53,531 nt of DNA from positions 1 through 53,531 of the forward strand of contig JAFYFU010000007.1 in the NCBI GenBank assembly GCA_017543595.1, written 5' to 3'. Numbering within the stretch: position 1 is the first letter of the stretch; each line of letters begins with the position of its first letter. Source of the DNA: Ruminococcus sp. (GTDB lineage: Bacteria; Bacillota; Clostridia; Oscillospirales; Ruminococcaceae). The notes beneath the pieces are model-generated. The model was not told the DNA's origin. It saw only the letters and a list, made by a program, of their open reading frames with translations, and ran no database searches. A program made the position numbers and the translations under genes. This document shows positions 24,936 through 34,317 of the stretch, one piece after another.

Positions 24936-26054
24936 TCAATCCTTATTGTCGTTTTCGTTATATTCATCGCCGTATTTTTCAGCCATGCGCTTTCTTGCCT
25001 CTGCTATACGGTCATAATTCTGTTTGCTTGATTCAGAGCGTGAAATTTTCTCATTGTTGTTGTTATTGTTTGCCTGCTGCTGCAATTCTGCCTGTTCCAT
25101 GAGTTTCTGCATGAAAGTCTTTTTATCGGGGTGTTTTTCGGCGTATTCCTTCATTTTCTGCTTTTCTTTCTCGTTTATCACGGCGGTTCTTTCGGGTGTG
25201 AAATACTGGTTCAGCGCAAAAGTGATTATAAACGAAAAGAGTGATGACCATATCCAGTAGAAACCTATGCCTGCGGGGAGAGAGAAAGCAAAATATATTG
25301 ACCATATGGGCATAAGGTACATCATGGCGGACATACAGCCCATATTCTGCATATTGGGATTTACTTTCTTCTGGTGCATCTGGCTGTAAACAGACGATAA
25401 AAGCTGTGCAATGCCCGCAAGGAACGGAATTGCAAACAGTATTATTGATTCCCTGTTCCATTCATCGGGGCGGAAAGAGGGAGTTTTTCCGAGGTTAGCT
25501 CCGAAAAGCGTGAATTTTGCGTTGAAATCCGCAACGACATCTTTGAAATTTTCTGCAATATTTGTGAAAGCATCGGGATTTTTGTCAAGCTGTTCCATTG
25601 TGAGAAGTTCGCATCTCAGGTTGCTTGTGCTGAATCCTTTTGCCGTAAGACCCGAAGCCACTTTTACTGCGGCGGATATTACGGATTTGCTTATATGCAG
25701 GATATGCGTTATAGGCTTGTAAACAACGTCAATAACTCCGAAAAGCAATATCATCTGGACAAGTGCAGGCAGACAGGAAGCCATAGGGTTTACGCCCTCC
25801 TCCTGATAGAGTTTCTGCTGTTCCTGCTGAAGTCTTTCGGGGTTTGTGGAATAACTTTTCCTCAGTTTTTCAAGTTTGGGATTGAGAAGCTGCATTCTTG
25901 CTGCACTTTTCTGTGTTTTGTAGTTCACGGGGAAAAGAAGGAGTTTTGTGACTATTGTAAACACGATGATGGAAACGGCGTAATTGCCGAACAAACTGTA
26001 AATAATGCTCATAAGGTACCCGAAGGGGATACCGATAATATCATAAAGACCCAA
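24936..26054 (-). CDS. yidC: Membrane protein insertase YidC/OxaA
   Basis: This 372-aa integral membrane insertase places proteins in the cytoplasmic membrane, alone or with Sec. The Oxa1 domain begins with SIIVFTIVTKLLLFPVNYKTQKS, where the conserved Arg of the hydrophilic groove appears to be Lys in this stretch. Five hydrophobic segments follow. The loop after the second helix has the expected charged MQLLNPKLEKLRKSY sequence. Unlike many Gram-positive YidCs there is no lipobox. The tail is hydrophilic with a poly-Asn run. The start is TTG at 26054 with GAGGT 8 bases upstream. It is transcribed with yidD and rnpA. Confidence 0.94.
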   Translation of the reverse strand: MGLYDIIGIPFGYLMSIIYSLFGNYAVSIIVFTIVTKLLLFPVNYKTQKSAARMQLLNPKLEKLRKSYSTNPERLQQEQQKLYQEEGVNPMASCLPALVQMILLFGVIDVVYKPITHILHISKSVISAAVKVASGLTAKGFSTSNLRCELLTMEQLDKNPDAFTNIAENFKDVVADFNAKFTLFGANLGKTPSFRPDEWNRESIILFAIPFLAGIAQLLSSVYSQMHQKKVNPNMQNMGCMSAMMYLMPIWSIYFAFSLPAGIGFYWIWSSLFSFIITFALNQYFTPERTAVINEKEKQKMKEYAEKHPDKKTFMQKLMEQAELQQQANNNNNNEKISRSESSKQNYDRIAEARKRMAEKYGDEYNENDNKD

Positions 26055-26070
26055 TTAAAATACCTCGCTA

Positions 26071-26370
26071 TCAGGATACGTCATCATTATCAGGCACATA
26101 CTCGGATTGATGCGGATAATCTCCGAATCGGTCATATTTTTTTACTTTGAATGTAAATTTTTCGGGAACATAGTCAATACCGCCCATAGACCACGGATTA
26201 CAGCGCAGCAAACGCCACACGGAAAGGGCAAGACCTCTCAGTGTACCGAATCTTTCAAAGGCTTTGAGTGCGTAACAGCTGCACGTCGGATAATACTTGC
26301 ATTTCGGCGGTGTAAGCGGGGATATGAATTTCCTGTAAAACTTTATCAAAGACATAAAAATAAACTTCAT
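26071..26370 (-). CDS. yidD: Membrane protein insertion efficiency factor YidD
   Basis: This 99-aa small membrane-associated protein of the YidD (haemolytic) family assists Yid[24 protein letters not shown] and WRLLRCNPW are the family's conserved blocks with their Cys residues. The ATG at 26370 (MKFIF) aligns with the family start; a GTG at 26379 overlapping the rnpA stop is possible. It lies 5 bases after rnpA. Confidence 0.94.
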   Translation of the reverse strand: MKFIFMSLIKFYRKFISPLTPPKCKYYPTCSCYALKAFERFGTLRGLALSVWRLLRCNPWSMGGIDYVPEKFTFKVKKYDRFGDYPHQSEYVPDNDDVS

Positions 26371-26375
26371 AAAGG

Positions 26376-26729
26376 TCACTTCTGCATCTTTTTAATATTT
26401 TTAATAATTTCGGGAACGCCGTATTTCCGCATATAATGGCAATATTCATCGGATTTTATTGTACAAAGGGTATCTCTTGCAACAATAACAATGTCAATAC
26501 CTATGGGCAAATCCTTTTCGCAAAGCCTGTAAGCAAGTCTTATGAGGCGTTTTGCCCTGTTTCTGCAAACGGCATTTCCGATTTTTTTGCCTGCGGTTAT
26601 GCCGAAACGGTTGAAAGGTCTGCCGTTCGGCTTTACATATATGACCGAATATTTTGACGGAATATACCGTCCCTTTTTGTACAGGGCGAGAAAATCCCTG
26701 TTATCTTTAAGAATCTGAGTATAAAGCAT
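26376..26729 (-). CDS. rnpA: Ribonuclease P protein component RnpA
   Basis: This 117-aa basic protein assists the RNase P RNA in 5' processing of tRNA. The RNR signature is present as [13 protein letters not shown]. The start ATG at 26729 has only a weak ribosome binding site. A terminator separates it from rpmH, so rnpA may begin a new transcript running through yidD, yidC, jag, mnmE, mnmG and rsmG. Its own promoter was not clear. Confidence 0.95.
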   Translation of the reverse strand: MLYTQILKDNRDFLALYKKGRYIPSKYSVIYVKPNGRPFNRFGITAGKKIGNAVCRNRAKRLIRLAYRLCEKDLPIGIDIVIVARDTLCTIKSDEYCHYMRKYGVPEIIKNIKKMQK

Positions 26730-26815
26730 AATAATACCAATTAATAAAAATCAGGCACAAAATGTGCTGCACGGGGCGAATCGGCTTATTTTCGGGGAAA
26801 GCCAACCGATTCTTA

Positions 26816-26849
26816 ATAAAAAAGACCACAAAAAACAAATTTTGTGGTC
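26816..26849 (-). terminator. Terminator of rpmH
   Basis: On the minus strand GACCACAAAA and TTTTGTGGTC form a 10-bp stem followed by six T residues. It comes 7 bases after the rpmH stop codon. Between it and rnpA lies another imperfect hairpin (about 26778-26816) without a T-run. Confidence 0.87.
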
Positions 26850-26856
26850 AGCTTCG

Positions 26857-26991
26857 TCAGTGAGTTAATCTTGCTCTGCCCTTAGATCTTCTACGAGCTA
26901 AAACCTTTCTGCCGTTCTTTGTAGCCATTCTCTTCATGAAGCCATGCTCTTTTTTTCTGTGGAGCTTCTTGGGCTGATATGTTCTTTTCAT
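26857..26991 (-). CDS. rpmH: Ribosomal protein bL34 (RpmH)
   Basis: This 44-aa, highly basic large-subunit protein starts [18 protein letters not shown] and ends GRARLTH, a clear bL34. GGAGG lies 9 bases before the ATG. It is the first gene on the left arm of the origin and has its own strong promoter and terminator. Confidence 0.98.
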   Translation of the reverse strand: MKRTYQPKKLHRKKEHGFMKRMATKNGRKVLARRRSKGRARLTH

Positions 26992-27090
26992 ATTCAGAGA
27001 CCTCCTCTCGGTAAATATTAATACAAGGACAAAAGTCCTGATTCGGTAAAACAATGTGACAGAAACACGCTATCACAGCTACACTATAAG

Positions 27091-27119
27091 ATTATAATTC
27101 AAAACAAGCCGAATGTCAA
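27091..27119 (-). promoter_or_regulatory. Sigma-A promoter of rpmH
   Basis: On the minus strand TTGACA, a 17-base spacer and TATAAT form a consensus promoter about 100 bases upstream of rpmH. Confidence 0.9.
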
Positions 27120-27236
27120 GCTTTTTTCGGAAAAATTTTTAAATCTTCGATATTTTTAGTTGTTTTAACATAAAATTCGGGTATTTTTGCCGCTGCCGCC
27201 ACAATATGCAGTGATAAAATAAATTTTTTTACTGTA

Positions 27237-27387
27237 TGTTGAAATGTTGAAACAATTGTTGAAAACTCGGAAAAAGCTTTTTTAACACCCTTTTCAAGCC
27301 CTCAGCCTTTCCCGATAATGCGCAGATACGGGCTGTGCTACAAAATCCGCCCTTATTTCAACAGATTGTTAGTTAAGATGTTGAAAA
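27237..27387. other. Left sub-region of oriC: five DnaA-box-like sites upstream of dnaA
   Basis: TGTTGAAA-type motifs (reverse of TTTCAACA) occur at 27237, 27245, 27257 and 27379, and a direct ATTTCAACA lies at 27355. They lie between the rpmH and dnaA promoters. Together with the array after dnaA they make a bipartite origin. They may also let DnaA repress its own gene. The box form differs from the standard TTATCCACA. Confidence 0.7.
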
Positions 27388-27410
27388 TGTGATTTTTTCA
27401 AAATTTTCTC

Positions 27411-27439
27411 TTGCATTTTAATCGCAAATATGTTATAAT
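27411..27439 (+). promoter_or_regulatory. Sigma-A promoter of dnaA
   Basis: TTGCAT (27411), a 17-base spacer and TATAAT (27434-27439) are followed by a leader of about 165 bases before the dnaA ATG. The leader carries no gene. Its unusual length leaves room for regulation, but I saw no known element in it. Confidence 0.8.
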
Positions 27440-27612
27440 ATATTATGCATTATTAATAAGAGAGCAGTGTTGATAGGCAATACTTTTAACATCTTTCAGC
27501 TGCACCCGCACCACGCAGTTTTCCGAACGGTTTCAATGCGTTGTATTATGTGCATACATCTGTGACAACGGCAGCACGGCTTTCTTCATACAAATTTTAA
27601 CGGAGGTACAAC

Positions 27613-28983
27613 ATGAACTCATTTGAGGAAGTCTTTGAAAAAGTAAAGAAATACTGCCTTGAAAACAACAAAATACCGGAAATCGGTCTGAAAACATGGA
27701 TAGACCCGCTTACGCCCGTGAGATTTGACGGCTCGGAAGCAGTATTCAGCGTACAGACCGACTTTCAGAAAAATATTGTCATGACAACGTATGAAGCTAT
27801 TCTCAGCGAAGCTTTCTACAATGTTCTCGGTCTTAAAGTCAAGATAACGATTGATGTTGAGTCGGAAGAACCCGTCCCGCCACCTACACCCACCTATGCG
27901 GAACTCGACCAGAAGAACGAAGAACTCGAACAGTCCTATAAATTCGCAAATTATGACTATACTTTCGATACTTTCATTGAAGGACCTTCAAACAGCTTTG
28001 CCCTTGCGTGCAGTAAGTCCGTTGCGAAAAACTGCGGTGAAAGAGAAGTTCCCGGATATAACCCGCTTTTCATATACGGTCCTTCGGGAATGGGAAAAAC
28101 CCACCTCATAACCGCTATCGCAAATGAAGTAAGAAAAAATCAGCCCGATTTCAACGTTGTCTATGTAACAAGCGAAACTTTCGGAAACGACCTCATAGCC
28201 GCAATAAAAACCAACCTTATTTCCGACTTTCAGGAGAAATACCGCACGGCAGACATTCTCCTCGTCGATGATATACAGTTTTTCGCAGGAAAAGAAAGAA
28301 TGCAGGAAGAATTTTTCCACACTTTCTACAAGCTTCATCAGGAAGGAAAACAGGTGGTCATAACCTCCGACAAACCGCCGAAAGAACTCATAACCCTCGA
28401 AGCACGACTCAGAACACGCTTTGAAGGCGGTCTTATAGCAGATATCTCAACCCCCGACTACGAAACAAGACTTGCAATCATAAACCGCAAATCGGAACTC
28501 CTCGATTTGAGAATGCCGCCCGAAGTTTCGGAATTTATGGCAAACCGCCTCAAATCCAATATAAGACAGCTCGAAGGCGCAGTCATGCGCTTAAAGGCAA
28601 TAACTCATTTTGCAGGCAACCCCATAAGCATTTCAATGGCACAAAGCGTAATCCGTGACGTTCTCACGGACGAACAGCCCATACCAATAACAGTTGAAAA
28701 GATAATATCCGAAGTTTCCACGGTTTACGGCGTTTCTCCCGAAGATATCCGCTCAAACAAACGCTCGCAGCAGGTTTCGATAGCAAGAAAAGTCGCAATA
28801 TATGTGGTCAGGGAAATAACTCAGATGCCCCTTGCATCAATAGGCACGGAGTTCGGCGGACGTGACCATTCAACAATAGTTTATTCGGTGAACAGCGTCA
28901 CGGAAGCAATCAACAAGGACTCAAATCTCAACAACCTTGTGAGCGATATTATTAAAAATATCAAGGACAAAAGCAAGCCCTGA
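27613..28983 (+). CDS. dnaA: Chromosomal replication initiator protein DnaA
   Basis: This is a 456-aa AAA+ initiator. Domain I spans about 1-80 and a short linker about 81-110. The AAA+ domain begins DYTFDTFIEGPSN and has Walker A GPSGMGKT (156-163), Walker B ILLVDDIQF and sensor-1 VITSD. The DNA-binding domain IV contains GGRDHSTIVYS. The usual motif is RDHTT followed by a His a few residues later; here Thr is Ser and that position is Tyr, which coincides with atypical DnaA boxes nearby. The ATG follows GGAGGT. The gene is flanked by both halves of the origin. Confidence 0.98.
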   Translation: MNSFEEVFEKVKKYCLENNKIPEIGLKTWIDPLTPVRFDGSEAVFSVQTDFQKNIVMTTYEAILSEAFYNVLGLKVKITIDVESEEPVPPPTPTYAELDQKNEELEQSYKFANYDYTFDTFIEGPSNSFALACSKSVAKNCGEREVPGYNPLFIYGPSGMGKTHLITAIANEVRKNQPDFNVVYVTSETFGNDLIAAIKTNLISDFQEKYRTADILLVDDIQFFAGKERMQEEFFHTFYKLHQEGKQVVITSDKPPKELITLEARLRTRFEGGLIADISTPDYETRLAIINRKSELLDLRMPPEVSEFMANRLKSNIRQLEGAVMRLKAITHFAGNPISISMAQSVIRDVLTDEQPIPITVEKIISEVSTVYGVSPEDIRSNKRSQQVSIARKVAIYVVREITQMPLASIGTEFGGRDHSTIVYSVNSVTEAINKDSNLNNLVSDIIKNIKDKSKP

Positions 28984-29412
28984 CTTTCAACAATCTTTCA
29001 ACAGTCAAAAATTGTTGAAAGTGTTTAACTAACAGCTTTCCACAATTCTTTCAACAGCGTGTGGAAAACTTTGTTGAAAACTTTTCGTGCTATATCAAGC
29101 CGTTTTTCAGACTTTTCCACAAGAGTTTCAACAGGTTTTCAACATCTTTCAACAATCCACTTTCAACACTTTCAACTTGTTGAAAGTTAAATAAATTAAA
29201 AAGGCTGAGTTTTCAACATTTTTTCAACAATTTCTCCACAATTTCTCAACATTTTCAACAGATTAAATCTTTTAAATAAGTTTTCAACATTTTTCAACAT
29301 TTTTTCAACAGTCAATTGTTGAAAACTTTTGGCTATATACAGCCCTAAACAGGCTAAACTAACTTTTCCACAGCCCCTACTACTACTACTAAAATAAATA
29401 TACTTATCTTAT
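28984..29412. other. Chromosomal origin oriC: DnaA-box array and unwinding region
   Basis: Seventeen TTTCAACA cores lie here. Thirteen are direct, at 28984, 28995, 29048, 29125, 29136, 29146, 29160, 29210, 29221, 29252, 29281, 29291 and 29302. Four are inverted, at 29013, 29072, 29178 and 29317. Four TTTCCACA cores lie at 29036, 29060 (inverted), 29113 and 29364. Variants TTCTCCACA and TTCTCAACA occur at 29232 and 29243. The array ends at the DnaA-trio element and an AT-rich stretch. Genes diverge across this interval. It is the strongest candidate for the replication start. Confidence 0.9.
29364..29400 (+). other. Basal unwinding element: DnaA box, GC-rich spacer and DnaA-trios
   Basis: TTTTCCACA (29364-29372) is followed by GCCCC and five CTA triplets (29377-29391), then AAATAAATATA. 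On the other strand the triplets read 3'-GAT-5', the DnaA-trio motif on which a DnaA filament assembles to melt the origin. Order and spacing match the Bacillus arrangement. Confidence 0.85.
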
Positions 29413-29465
29413 CATGCATGAATGTCGGCAAAAATTTTCTTGAAGCTTGTTTTGTGAATCCGAAA

Positions 29466-29483
29466 AAAAGAGTATACTCTTTT
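29466..29483. promoter_or_regulatory. Palindrome overlapping the likely dnaN promoter -10
   Basis: AAAAGAGTATACTCTTTT is an exact 18-bp palindrome. Its centre, TATACT, could be the -10 element of a dnaN promoter, although no good -35 is visible. It might be an operator. It lies about 90 bases before the dnaN start. Confidence 0.45.
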
Positions 29484-29574
29484 CAGAAAAAATCACATCA
29501 TGTTCTTCCCGAATATTATCTGCCGACAAAGACAATATATGCATAAAAGACAAAACCGACACACGGAGGTAAAA

Positions 29575-30675
29575 ATGAATTTCATATGCAACAGAACAGC
29601 TCTCAGTGAAGCTATCACCAATGTATCGAGGGCAGTATCGGTAAAGTCAACCATATCTGCACTTGAAGGAATAAAAGTCAGTGTTTCTCCGAACAAGGTA
29701 GAACTTACAGGATATAACCTTGAACTCGGAATACAGACTTCAATAGCCGCAAATACCGATGATACGGGAGAATTTGTGGTAAATGCAAGGCTTTTCAGTG
29801 AGTTTACAAGAAAAATGGCAGGAGATACCATAACCTGTCAGACAGACGAAAATGATAACATACAGCTTTCATGCAGTTCAACGGAATGCAGTTTCTCTGC
29901 AATGTCCGCAAGCGAATTTCCGGACCTTCCAATGGTTGACAACGAAAAAAGCTTTACCGTAAAGCAGAAAACCCTCAAATCAATGATAAACATGACAAGC
30001 TATGCCGCATCTGTAAAGGACAGCAAGCCAATACTCACGGGAGAACTTTTTGATATCTCAGATAAAACTTTCAATCTTGTGGCAATAGACGGATTCCGAC
30101 TTGCAATAAGAAGCGAATCAACAGAGTATGACGAAAATCTCAATTTTGTAGTACCAAAGAAAACACTCCAGGAGATTTCTTCAATGCTCAAAGATGACGA
30201 CAACGACTGCACCGTCTGCACAAACAGCAAGCACGTTATTTTCAGGATAGACAATATTCTTGTAATATCCAGACTTCTTGACGGTCAGTTCCATAATTAC
30301 AAGCCCAGCGTACCGGTAAGCTGTAAGACGGAGGTTATAATAAACAAGAAAGATTTTATGACAAGCCTTGACCGCTGTTCGCTGATAATTGACGAAAAGA
30401 ACAAAGCTCCCGTCCGCTTTGAGGCTGAAAACGGAATAGTAAAAATAAACTGCAAGACAAGCATAGGAAAGCTCAATGATATAATCAATGCGGATATTTC
30501 GGGAGAACCCGTAACCATTGGTTTCAATAACAGGCTTATTCTCGATGCTCTCAGAGCCGCAGAGGGTGACAAAGTGAGAATGAGATTCAGCGGTGCAAAA
30601 AAAGTAATAGAAATACTCCCGCTTGAAGGAGAAAGCTATATCTTCCTCGTAATGCCCGTACAGCTCAGAGGCTGA
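29575..30675 (+). CDS. dnaN: DNA polymerase III subunit beta (sliding clamp) DnaN
   Basis: This 366-aa ring-forming clamp has three repeated domains of about 120 aa. The N-terminal [27 protein letters not shown] is typical, and the C-terminus ends [12 protein letters not shown], the conserved (L/M)P(V/M)(R/Q)L region next to the protein-binding pocket. The frame is open further upstream, but GGAGGT sits 6 bases before the ATG at 29575. It follows the origin and precedes yaaA and recF. Confidence 0.97.
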   Translation: MNFICNRTALSEAITNVSRAVSVKSTISALEGIKVSVSPNKVELTGYNLELGIQTSIAANTDDTGEFVVNARLFSEFTRKMAGDTITCQTDENDNIQLSCSSTECSFSAMSASEFPDLPMVDNEKSFTVKQKTLKSMINMTSYAASVKDSKPILTGELFDISDKTFNLVAIDGFRLAIRSESTEYDENLNFVVPKKTLQEISSMLKDDDNDCTVCTNSKHVIFRIDNILVISRLLDGQFHNYKPSVPVSCKTEVIINKKDFMTSLDRCSLIIDEKNKAPVRFEAENGIVKINCKTSIGKLNDIINADISGEPVTIGFNNRLILDALRAAEGDKVRMRFSGAKKVIEILPLEGESYIFLVMPVQLRG

Positions 30676-30694
30676 AAGGGCGGAAAGGACTGTT

Positions 30695-30904
30695 ATGTCT
30701 GAAATAAAAATCACAACCGAATTTATAAAGCTTGATGCGCTCCTGAAATTTGCGGGTCTTGCCGATACGGGCGGAGAGGCGAAATTACTCATACAGCAGG
30801 GACAGGTACTCGTAAACGGGGAAGTATGCACGATGAGAGGCAAAAAAATACGCACGGGCGACTGCGTTTCGGTCGCAGGCAAAGAAGAGGTAACTGTCGT
30901 TTGA
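30695..30904 (+). CDS. yaaA: S4-domain RNA-binding protein YaaA
   Basis: This 69-aa protein is a single S4 RNA-binding domain ([33 protein letters not shown], then a GKKIRTGD turn; positions about 11-58). It is conserved between dnaN and recF in Firmicutes, where it has been linked with 50S ribosome assembly. AAAGGA precedes the ATG. Its stop codon overlaps the recF start, so the two are translationally coupled. Confidence 0.92.
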   Translation: MSEIKITTEFIKLDALLKFAGLADTGGEAKLLIQQGQVLVNGEVCTMRGKKIRTGDCVSVAGKEEVTVV

Positions 30905-32022
30905 TAATAACTCATGCCGAAATTGACGGATTCAAGAATCTCAAAGGCATATCCTTTGACCCCGACCCGAAATATAATATAATAACGGGCAGAAATGCTC
31001 AGGGGAAAACAAATCTCCTCGAAGCCATGTGGATAATGTCGGGCTGCAAGAGTTTCAGAGGCTCAAAGGAAAAAGATTATATAAGCCTTGACGGTAACAA
31101 AATGTCAGCCGAAATAAAACTCCTCGACAGCGTGAGAGAGCATAAAATAAAATTTGAAATGACGGGAAACAGAAATGTTCCCAAAACCATACACCTCAAC
31201 GGTGTCAGGCAGAAAGGCACAAAATCCCTTTTTGACACGTTCAAATGCATAGCCTTTACCCCCGAAGATACCGAGATAATCAGGGGTGCGCCCGAAAAGC
31301 GCAGGAATTTCACCGATATGGCAGCCGCACAGCTTGAACCCGTGTTCGTTTCGCATATAAACAGAAATAATGCCATAATGAATCAGCGCAACTGCCTCCT
31401 GAAAAAAATTATGCAGGGACAGGCAAAGCCCGATATTCTCAGCGCATGGGACAGACAGGCGGCAAAGGAAGGCGCAGTTATTTCATATATGCGGAACTCA
31501 TATGTTAAAAAAATAAATAAAATATGCGGAAAGCTTTACCGTATGATTTCGGGCGGAAATGAGGACATGGAGCTTGAATACAGGTCAAATGTTTTTGCAA
31601 AAGACGATTTTTCCGCTCCCTGCGGAGAATCCGCATATGAACGCTATTACAGGAAACTCTGCGAATCCGCAGAATACGATATCCGCACAGGGTCAACACA
31701 TTCGGGTGTGAACCGTGACGAGATATTAATAAAAATAAACGGCGTAAGCGCAAAAGACTACGCATCTCAGGGACAGATAAAATCAGCCGCTCTTGTCATG
31801 AAACTCGCACAGGCTGAAATTTTCATGCAGAGGTCAAAAGATGCTCCCGTTGTTTTTCTTGATGACGTAATGGGAGAACTTGACGGAAACAGACAGAGAT
31901 TTATATTCGATATAATAAAAAATATGCAGGTGTTTCTCACAACACCGAACGAAAGTGCGCTCCTGCCCGAAATAAAGGGCAGAATAATTCACATAAGCGA
32001 AGGAAGGATAACAGATGCCTGA
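30901..32022 (+). CDS. recF: DNA replication and repair protein RecF
   Basis: This is a 373-aa SMC-like ATPase that binds single-strand gaps and helps load RecA. Walker [14 protein letters not shown] lies at about residues 30-42, the ABC-type signature region is near [14 protein letters not shown], and Walker B is [12 protein letters not shown]. The start is inferred as TTG at 30901, overlapping the yaaA stop (TTGA) with AGAGG about 10 bases upstream; longer in-frame extensions lie inside yaaA. The end overlaps remB by 8 bases. Confidence 0.95.
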   Translation: MIITHAEIDGFKNLKGISFDPDPKYNIITGRNAQGKTNLLEAMWIMSGCKSFRGSKEKDYISLDGNKMSAEIKLLDSVREHKIKFEMTGNRNVPKTIHLNGVRQKGTKSLFDTFKCIAFTPEDTEIIRGAPEKRRNFTDMAAAQLEPVFVSHINRNNAIMNQRNCLLKKIMQGQAKPDILSAWDRQAAKEGAVISYMRNSYVKKINKICGKLYRMISGGNEDMELEYRSNVFAKDDFSAPCGESAYERYYRKLCESAEYDIRTGSTHSGVNRDEILIKINGVSAKDYASQGQIKSAALVMKLAQAEIFMQRSKDAPVVFLDDVMGELDGNRQRFIFDIIKNMQVFLTTPNESALLPEIKGRIIHISEGRITDA

Positions 32023-32287
32023 TGCAGTATATCTGCACATAGGAAACGGTTTTTCGGTCGAAACAGGCAGTATTGTCGGAATATTTGACATGGACAACAC
32101 AACCGTTGAAAAATGCACCAAAAAACTCCTCGAAAAAGCCGAAAAAGACGGCATATGCATATATACCGCACAGGAACTCCCGAAAAGCTTTATAATAACC
32201 GTCAAGGACGGCGAAACAAGAATATATATATCACAGCTTGCCGCATCTACCCTGAAAAAAAGACTTTCGGCAGGCGGAGGATTTTAA
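32015..32287 (+). CDS. remB: Extracellular matrix regulator RemB-like protein (DUF370, YaaB)
   Basis: This 90-aa DUF370 protein lies in the conserved recF-remB-gyrB order. YLHIGNGFSVETGSIVGIFDMD and SQLAASTLKKR match YaaB/RemB. Relatives are small DNA-binding regulators of matrix genes in Bacillus; the role here is unknown. It starts inside the end of recF. Confidence 0.88.
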   Translation: MPDAVYLHIGNGFSVETGSIVGIFDMDNTTVEKCTKKLLEKAEKDGICIYTAQELPKSFIITVKDGETRIYISQLAASTLKKRLSAGGGF

Positions 32288-32308
32288 TATAGATTACCGC
32301 ACAGAAGG

Positions 32309-32341
32309 CTTTCAACACTTTCCATGTTGATATGTTGAAAA
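32309..32341. promoter_or_regulatory. Pair of DnaA-box-like sites upstream of gyrB
   Basis: CTTTCAACA (32309-32317) and the inverse TGTTGAAAA (32333-32341) lie in the 103-base gap before gyrB, facing each other about 15 bases apart. They match the box form used at the origin and could allow DnaA to modulate gyrB. Confidence 0.55.
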
Positions 32342-32390
32342 CCCGACTGTAAAAAATTAACGGCAAATGACTGATTTTGGAGGTAAACAA

Positions 32391-34316
32391 ATGAGTCAGC
32401 AGAACAATAACTATGACGAAAATGACATAGAGGTGCTGGAAGGACTTGAACCCGTCAGAAAACGCCCCGGAATGTATATCGGTTCAACGGGTTCTTCGGG
32501 ACTGCATCACCTTGTCTACGAAATAGTCGATAACTCAATAGACGAGGCTCTCGCAGGCTACTGCACCGAAATAACCGTGGAAATCCTTGAAGGCGATATC
32601 ATACAGGTATCCGACAACGGTCGAGGCATACCCACGGGTATTCACCCGAAAGAGGGAATATCCGCCGCAACGGTTGTATATACCGTACTCCATGCGGGCG
32701 GAAAATTCGGCGGAAGCGGATACAAGGTTTCGGGCGGACTTCACGGAGTCGGTGCGTCCGTTGTAAACGCACTTTCCGAATGGCTTGAACTTACCGTAAA
32801 TGACGGCACACACACATGGTTTCAGCGTTTTGAAAGGGGAGAATATTCAAAACAGCTTGAAATTATCGGAGATACGCACAAAACAGGCACAAGCGTAAAA
32901 TTCAAGGCAGACCCAGAAATATTTGAAACAACAGTCTACGACTATGAAGTCCTTCTGAAAAGACTGCGTGAACAGGCTTTCCTCAATGCGGGACTGAAAA
33001 TAATATTCTCCGACAAGCGTGACAAGGACGACATAAAAACAGAAACTCTCTGCTATGAGGGCGGAATAAAACAGTTTGTCGAGCATATCCACGAAACGAG
33101 AGGTCTTGAATCCCTTAGCGGAGAGGTAATACATTTCTCAGGCTCTCAGGGCGAGGCATTTGCTGAAATAGCCTTGCAGTACAACGACAGCTACAACGAG
33201 ATAATTCTCTCCTTTGCGAACAATATACACACAAAAGACGGCGGTTCACATGAAACAGGCTTTAAAAACGCCATAACCAAAGTTATCAACGAATACGGCA
33301 GAAAAATGAATCTGCTCAAAGACAGGGAAAAATTAAGCGGTGACGATGTAAGAGAGGGTCTTACTGCGATAATCTCCGTGAAACTCACGGACTGCGAATT
33401 TGAAAGCCAGACAAAAGTAAGGCTCGGAAATCCCGAAGTAAAGCCTTTTATTGAAAAGCTTGTCACTGAAAAGCTTATGAATTTCCTTGAAGAAAATCCC
33501 GAAATCGCCAAGAGCATTTTCGATAAGAGCCTTTCCGCACTCAAAGCCCGTGAGGCTGCAAAGCGTGCAAGAGAAGCCGAAAGAAGCAAAAACGCTTTCG
33601 GAAAATCTCCCATGCCCGAAAAACTTGCCGACTGCGCCGAACGTGACAACAGATACACGGAACTCTACATTGTCGAGGGAGATTCTGCGGGCGGTTCGGC
33701 AAAGCAGGGCAGAGACAGACGCTATCAGGCTATACTTTCGCTCTGGGGAAAAATGCTCAACGTTGAAAAGGCGAGAATTGACCGCATTTACGGAAATGAC
33801 AAGCTTGCACCCGTTGTTACCGCTCTCGGTACGGGTATAGGCGAGGATTTCGACATAGAAAAACTCAGGTACGGAAAAGTAATCATAATGGCAGATGCCG
33901 ATGTTGACGGTATGCATATCAGAACGCTCCTGCTGACATTCTTTTTCCGCTATATGCGTCCGCTTATCACCAACGGAAATGTATATATAGCCCAGCCTCC
34001 GCTCTATCGTGTCGAGAGGAACAAAAAGGTCATGTATGCCTTTTCCGATGCCGAAAGGGATAAATATATAGCCGAACTCTCCGAGGACGGCAAATACAAA
34101 GTCGAAACCCAGCGTTACAAGGGTCTCGGCGAGATGGACCCCGAACAGCTCTGGGAAACAACTATGGACCCCGAAAACCGCACAATAATCAGGATAGGCA
34201 TGGAAGATGCCCTTAAAGCGGACGAAACGTTTACTATCCTCATGGGTGACAAGGTTGAGCCGAGAAGGCTGTTTATTGAGAAAAACGCTAAATTTGCACA
34301 GGATTTGGATATATAA
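32391..34316 (+). CDS. gyrB: DNA gyrase subunit B
   Basis: This 641-aa ATPase subunit of gyrase has a GHKL ATP-binding domain with EIVDNSIDEA, DNGRGIP and GGLHGVGASVVNALS, then a transducer domain. The TOPRIM region contains EGDSAGGSAKQGRDR and ADADVDGMHI. It ends RLFIEKNAKFAQDLDI as usual. The ATG at 32391 has GGAGG 7 bases upstream; an earlier in-frame ATG lacks a site. A YcxB-like gene begins one base after the stop codon. Confidence 0.97.
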   Translation: MSQQNNNYDENDIEVLEGLEPVRKRPGMYIGSTGSSGLHHLVYEIVDNSIDEALAGYCTEITVEILEGDIIQVSDNGRGIPTGIHPKEGISAATVVYTVLHAGGKFGGSGYKVSGGLHGVGASVVNALSEWLELTVNDGTHTWFQRFERGEYSKQLEIIGDTHKTGTSVKFKADPEIFETTVYDYEVLLKRLREQAFLNAGLKIIFSDKRDKDDIKTETLCYEGGIKQFVEHIHETRGLESLSGEVIHFSGSQGEAFAEIALQYNDSYNEIILSFANNIHTKDGGSHETGFKNAITKVINEYGRKMNLLKDREKLSGDDVREGLTAIISVKLTDCEFESQTKVRLGNPEVKPFIEKLVTEKLMNFLEENPEIAKSIFDKSLSALKAREAAKRAREAERSKNAFGKSPMPEKLADCAERDNRYTELYIVEGDSAGGSAKQGRDRRYQAILSLWGKMLNVEKARIDRIYGNDKLAPVVTALGTGIGEDFDIEKLRYGKVIIMADADVDGMHIRTLLLTFFFRYMRPLITNGNVYIAQPPLYRVERNKKVMYAFSDAERDKYIAELSEDGKYKVETQRYKGLGEMDPEQLWETTMDPENRTIIRIGMEDALKADETFTILMGDKVEPRRLFIEKNAKFAQDLDI

Positions 34317-34317
34317 C

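Noticed and set aside
26778-26816. Hairpin between rpmH terminator and rnpA as an RNA gene
   Set aside because: It is an imperfect stem only, without a promoter or a known RNA family signature.
29377-29391. CTA triplets as a simple microsatellite
   Set aside because: Position right after a DnaA box and GC-rich spacer at the origin fits the DnaA-trio element much better.
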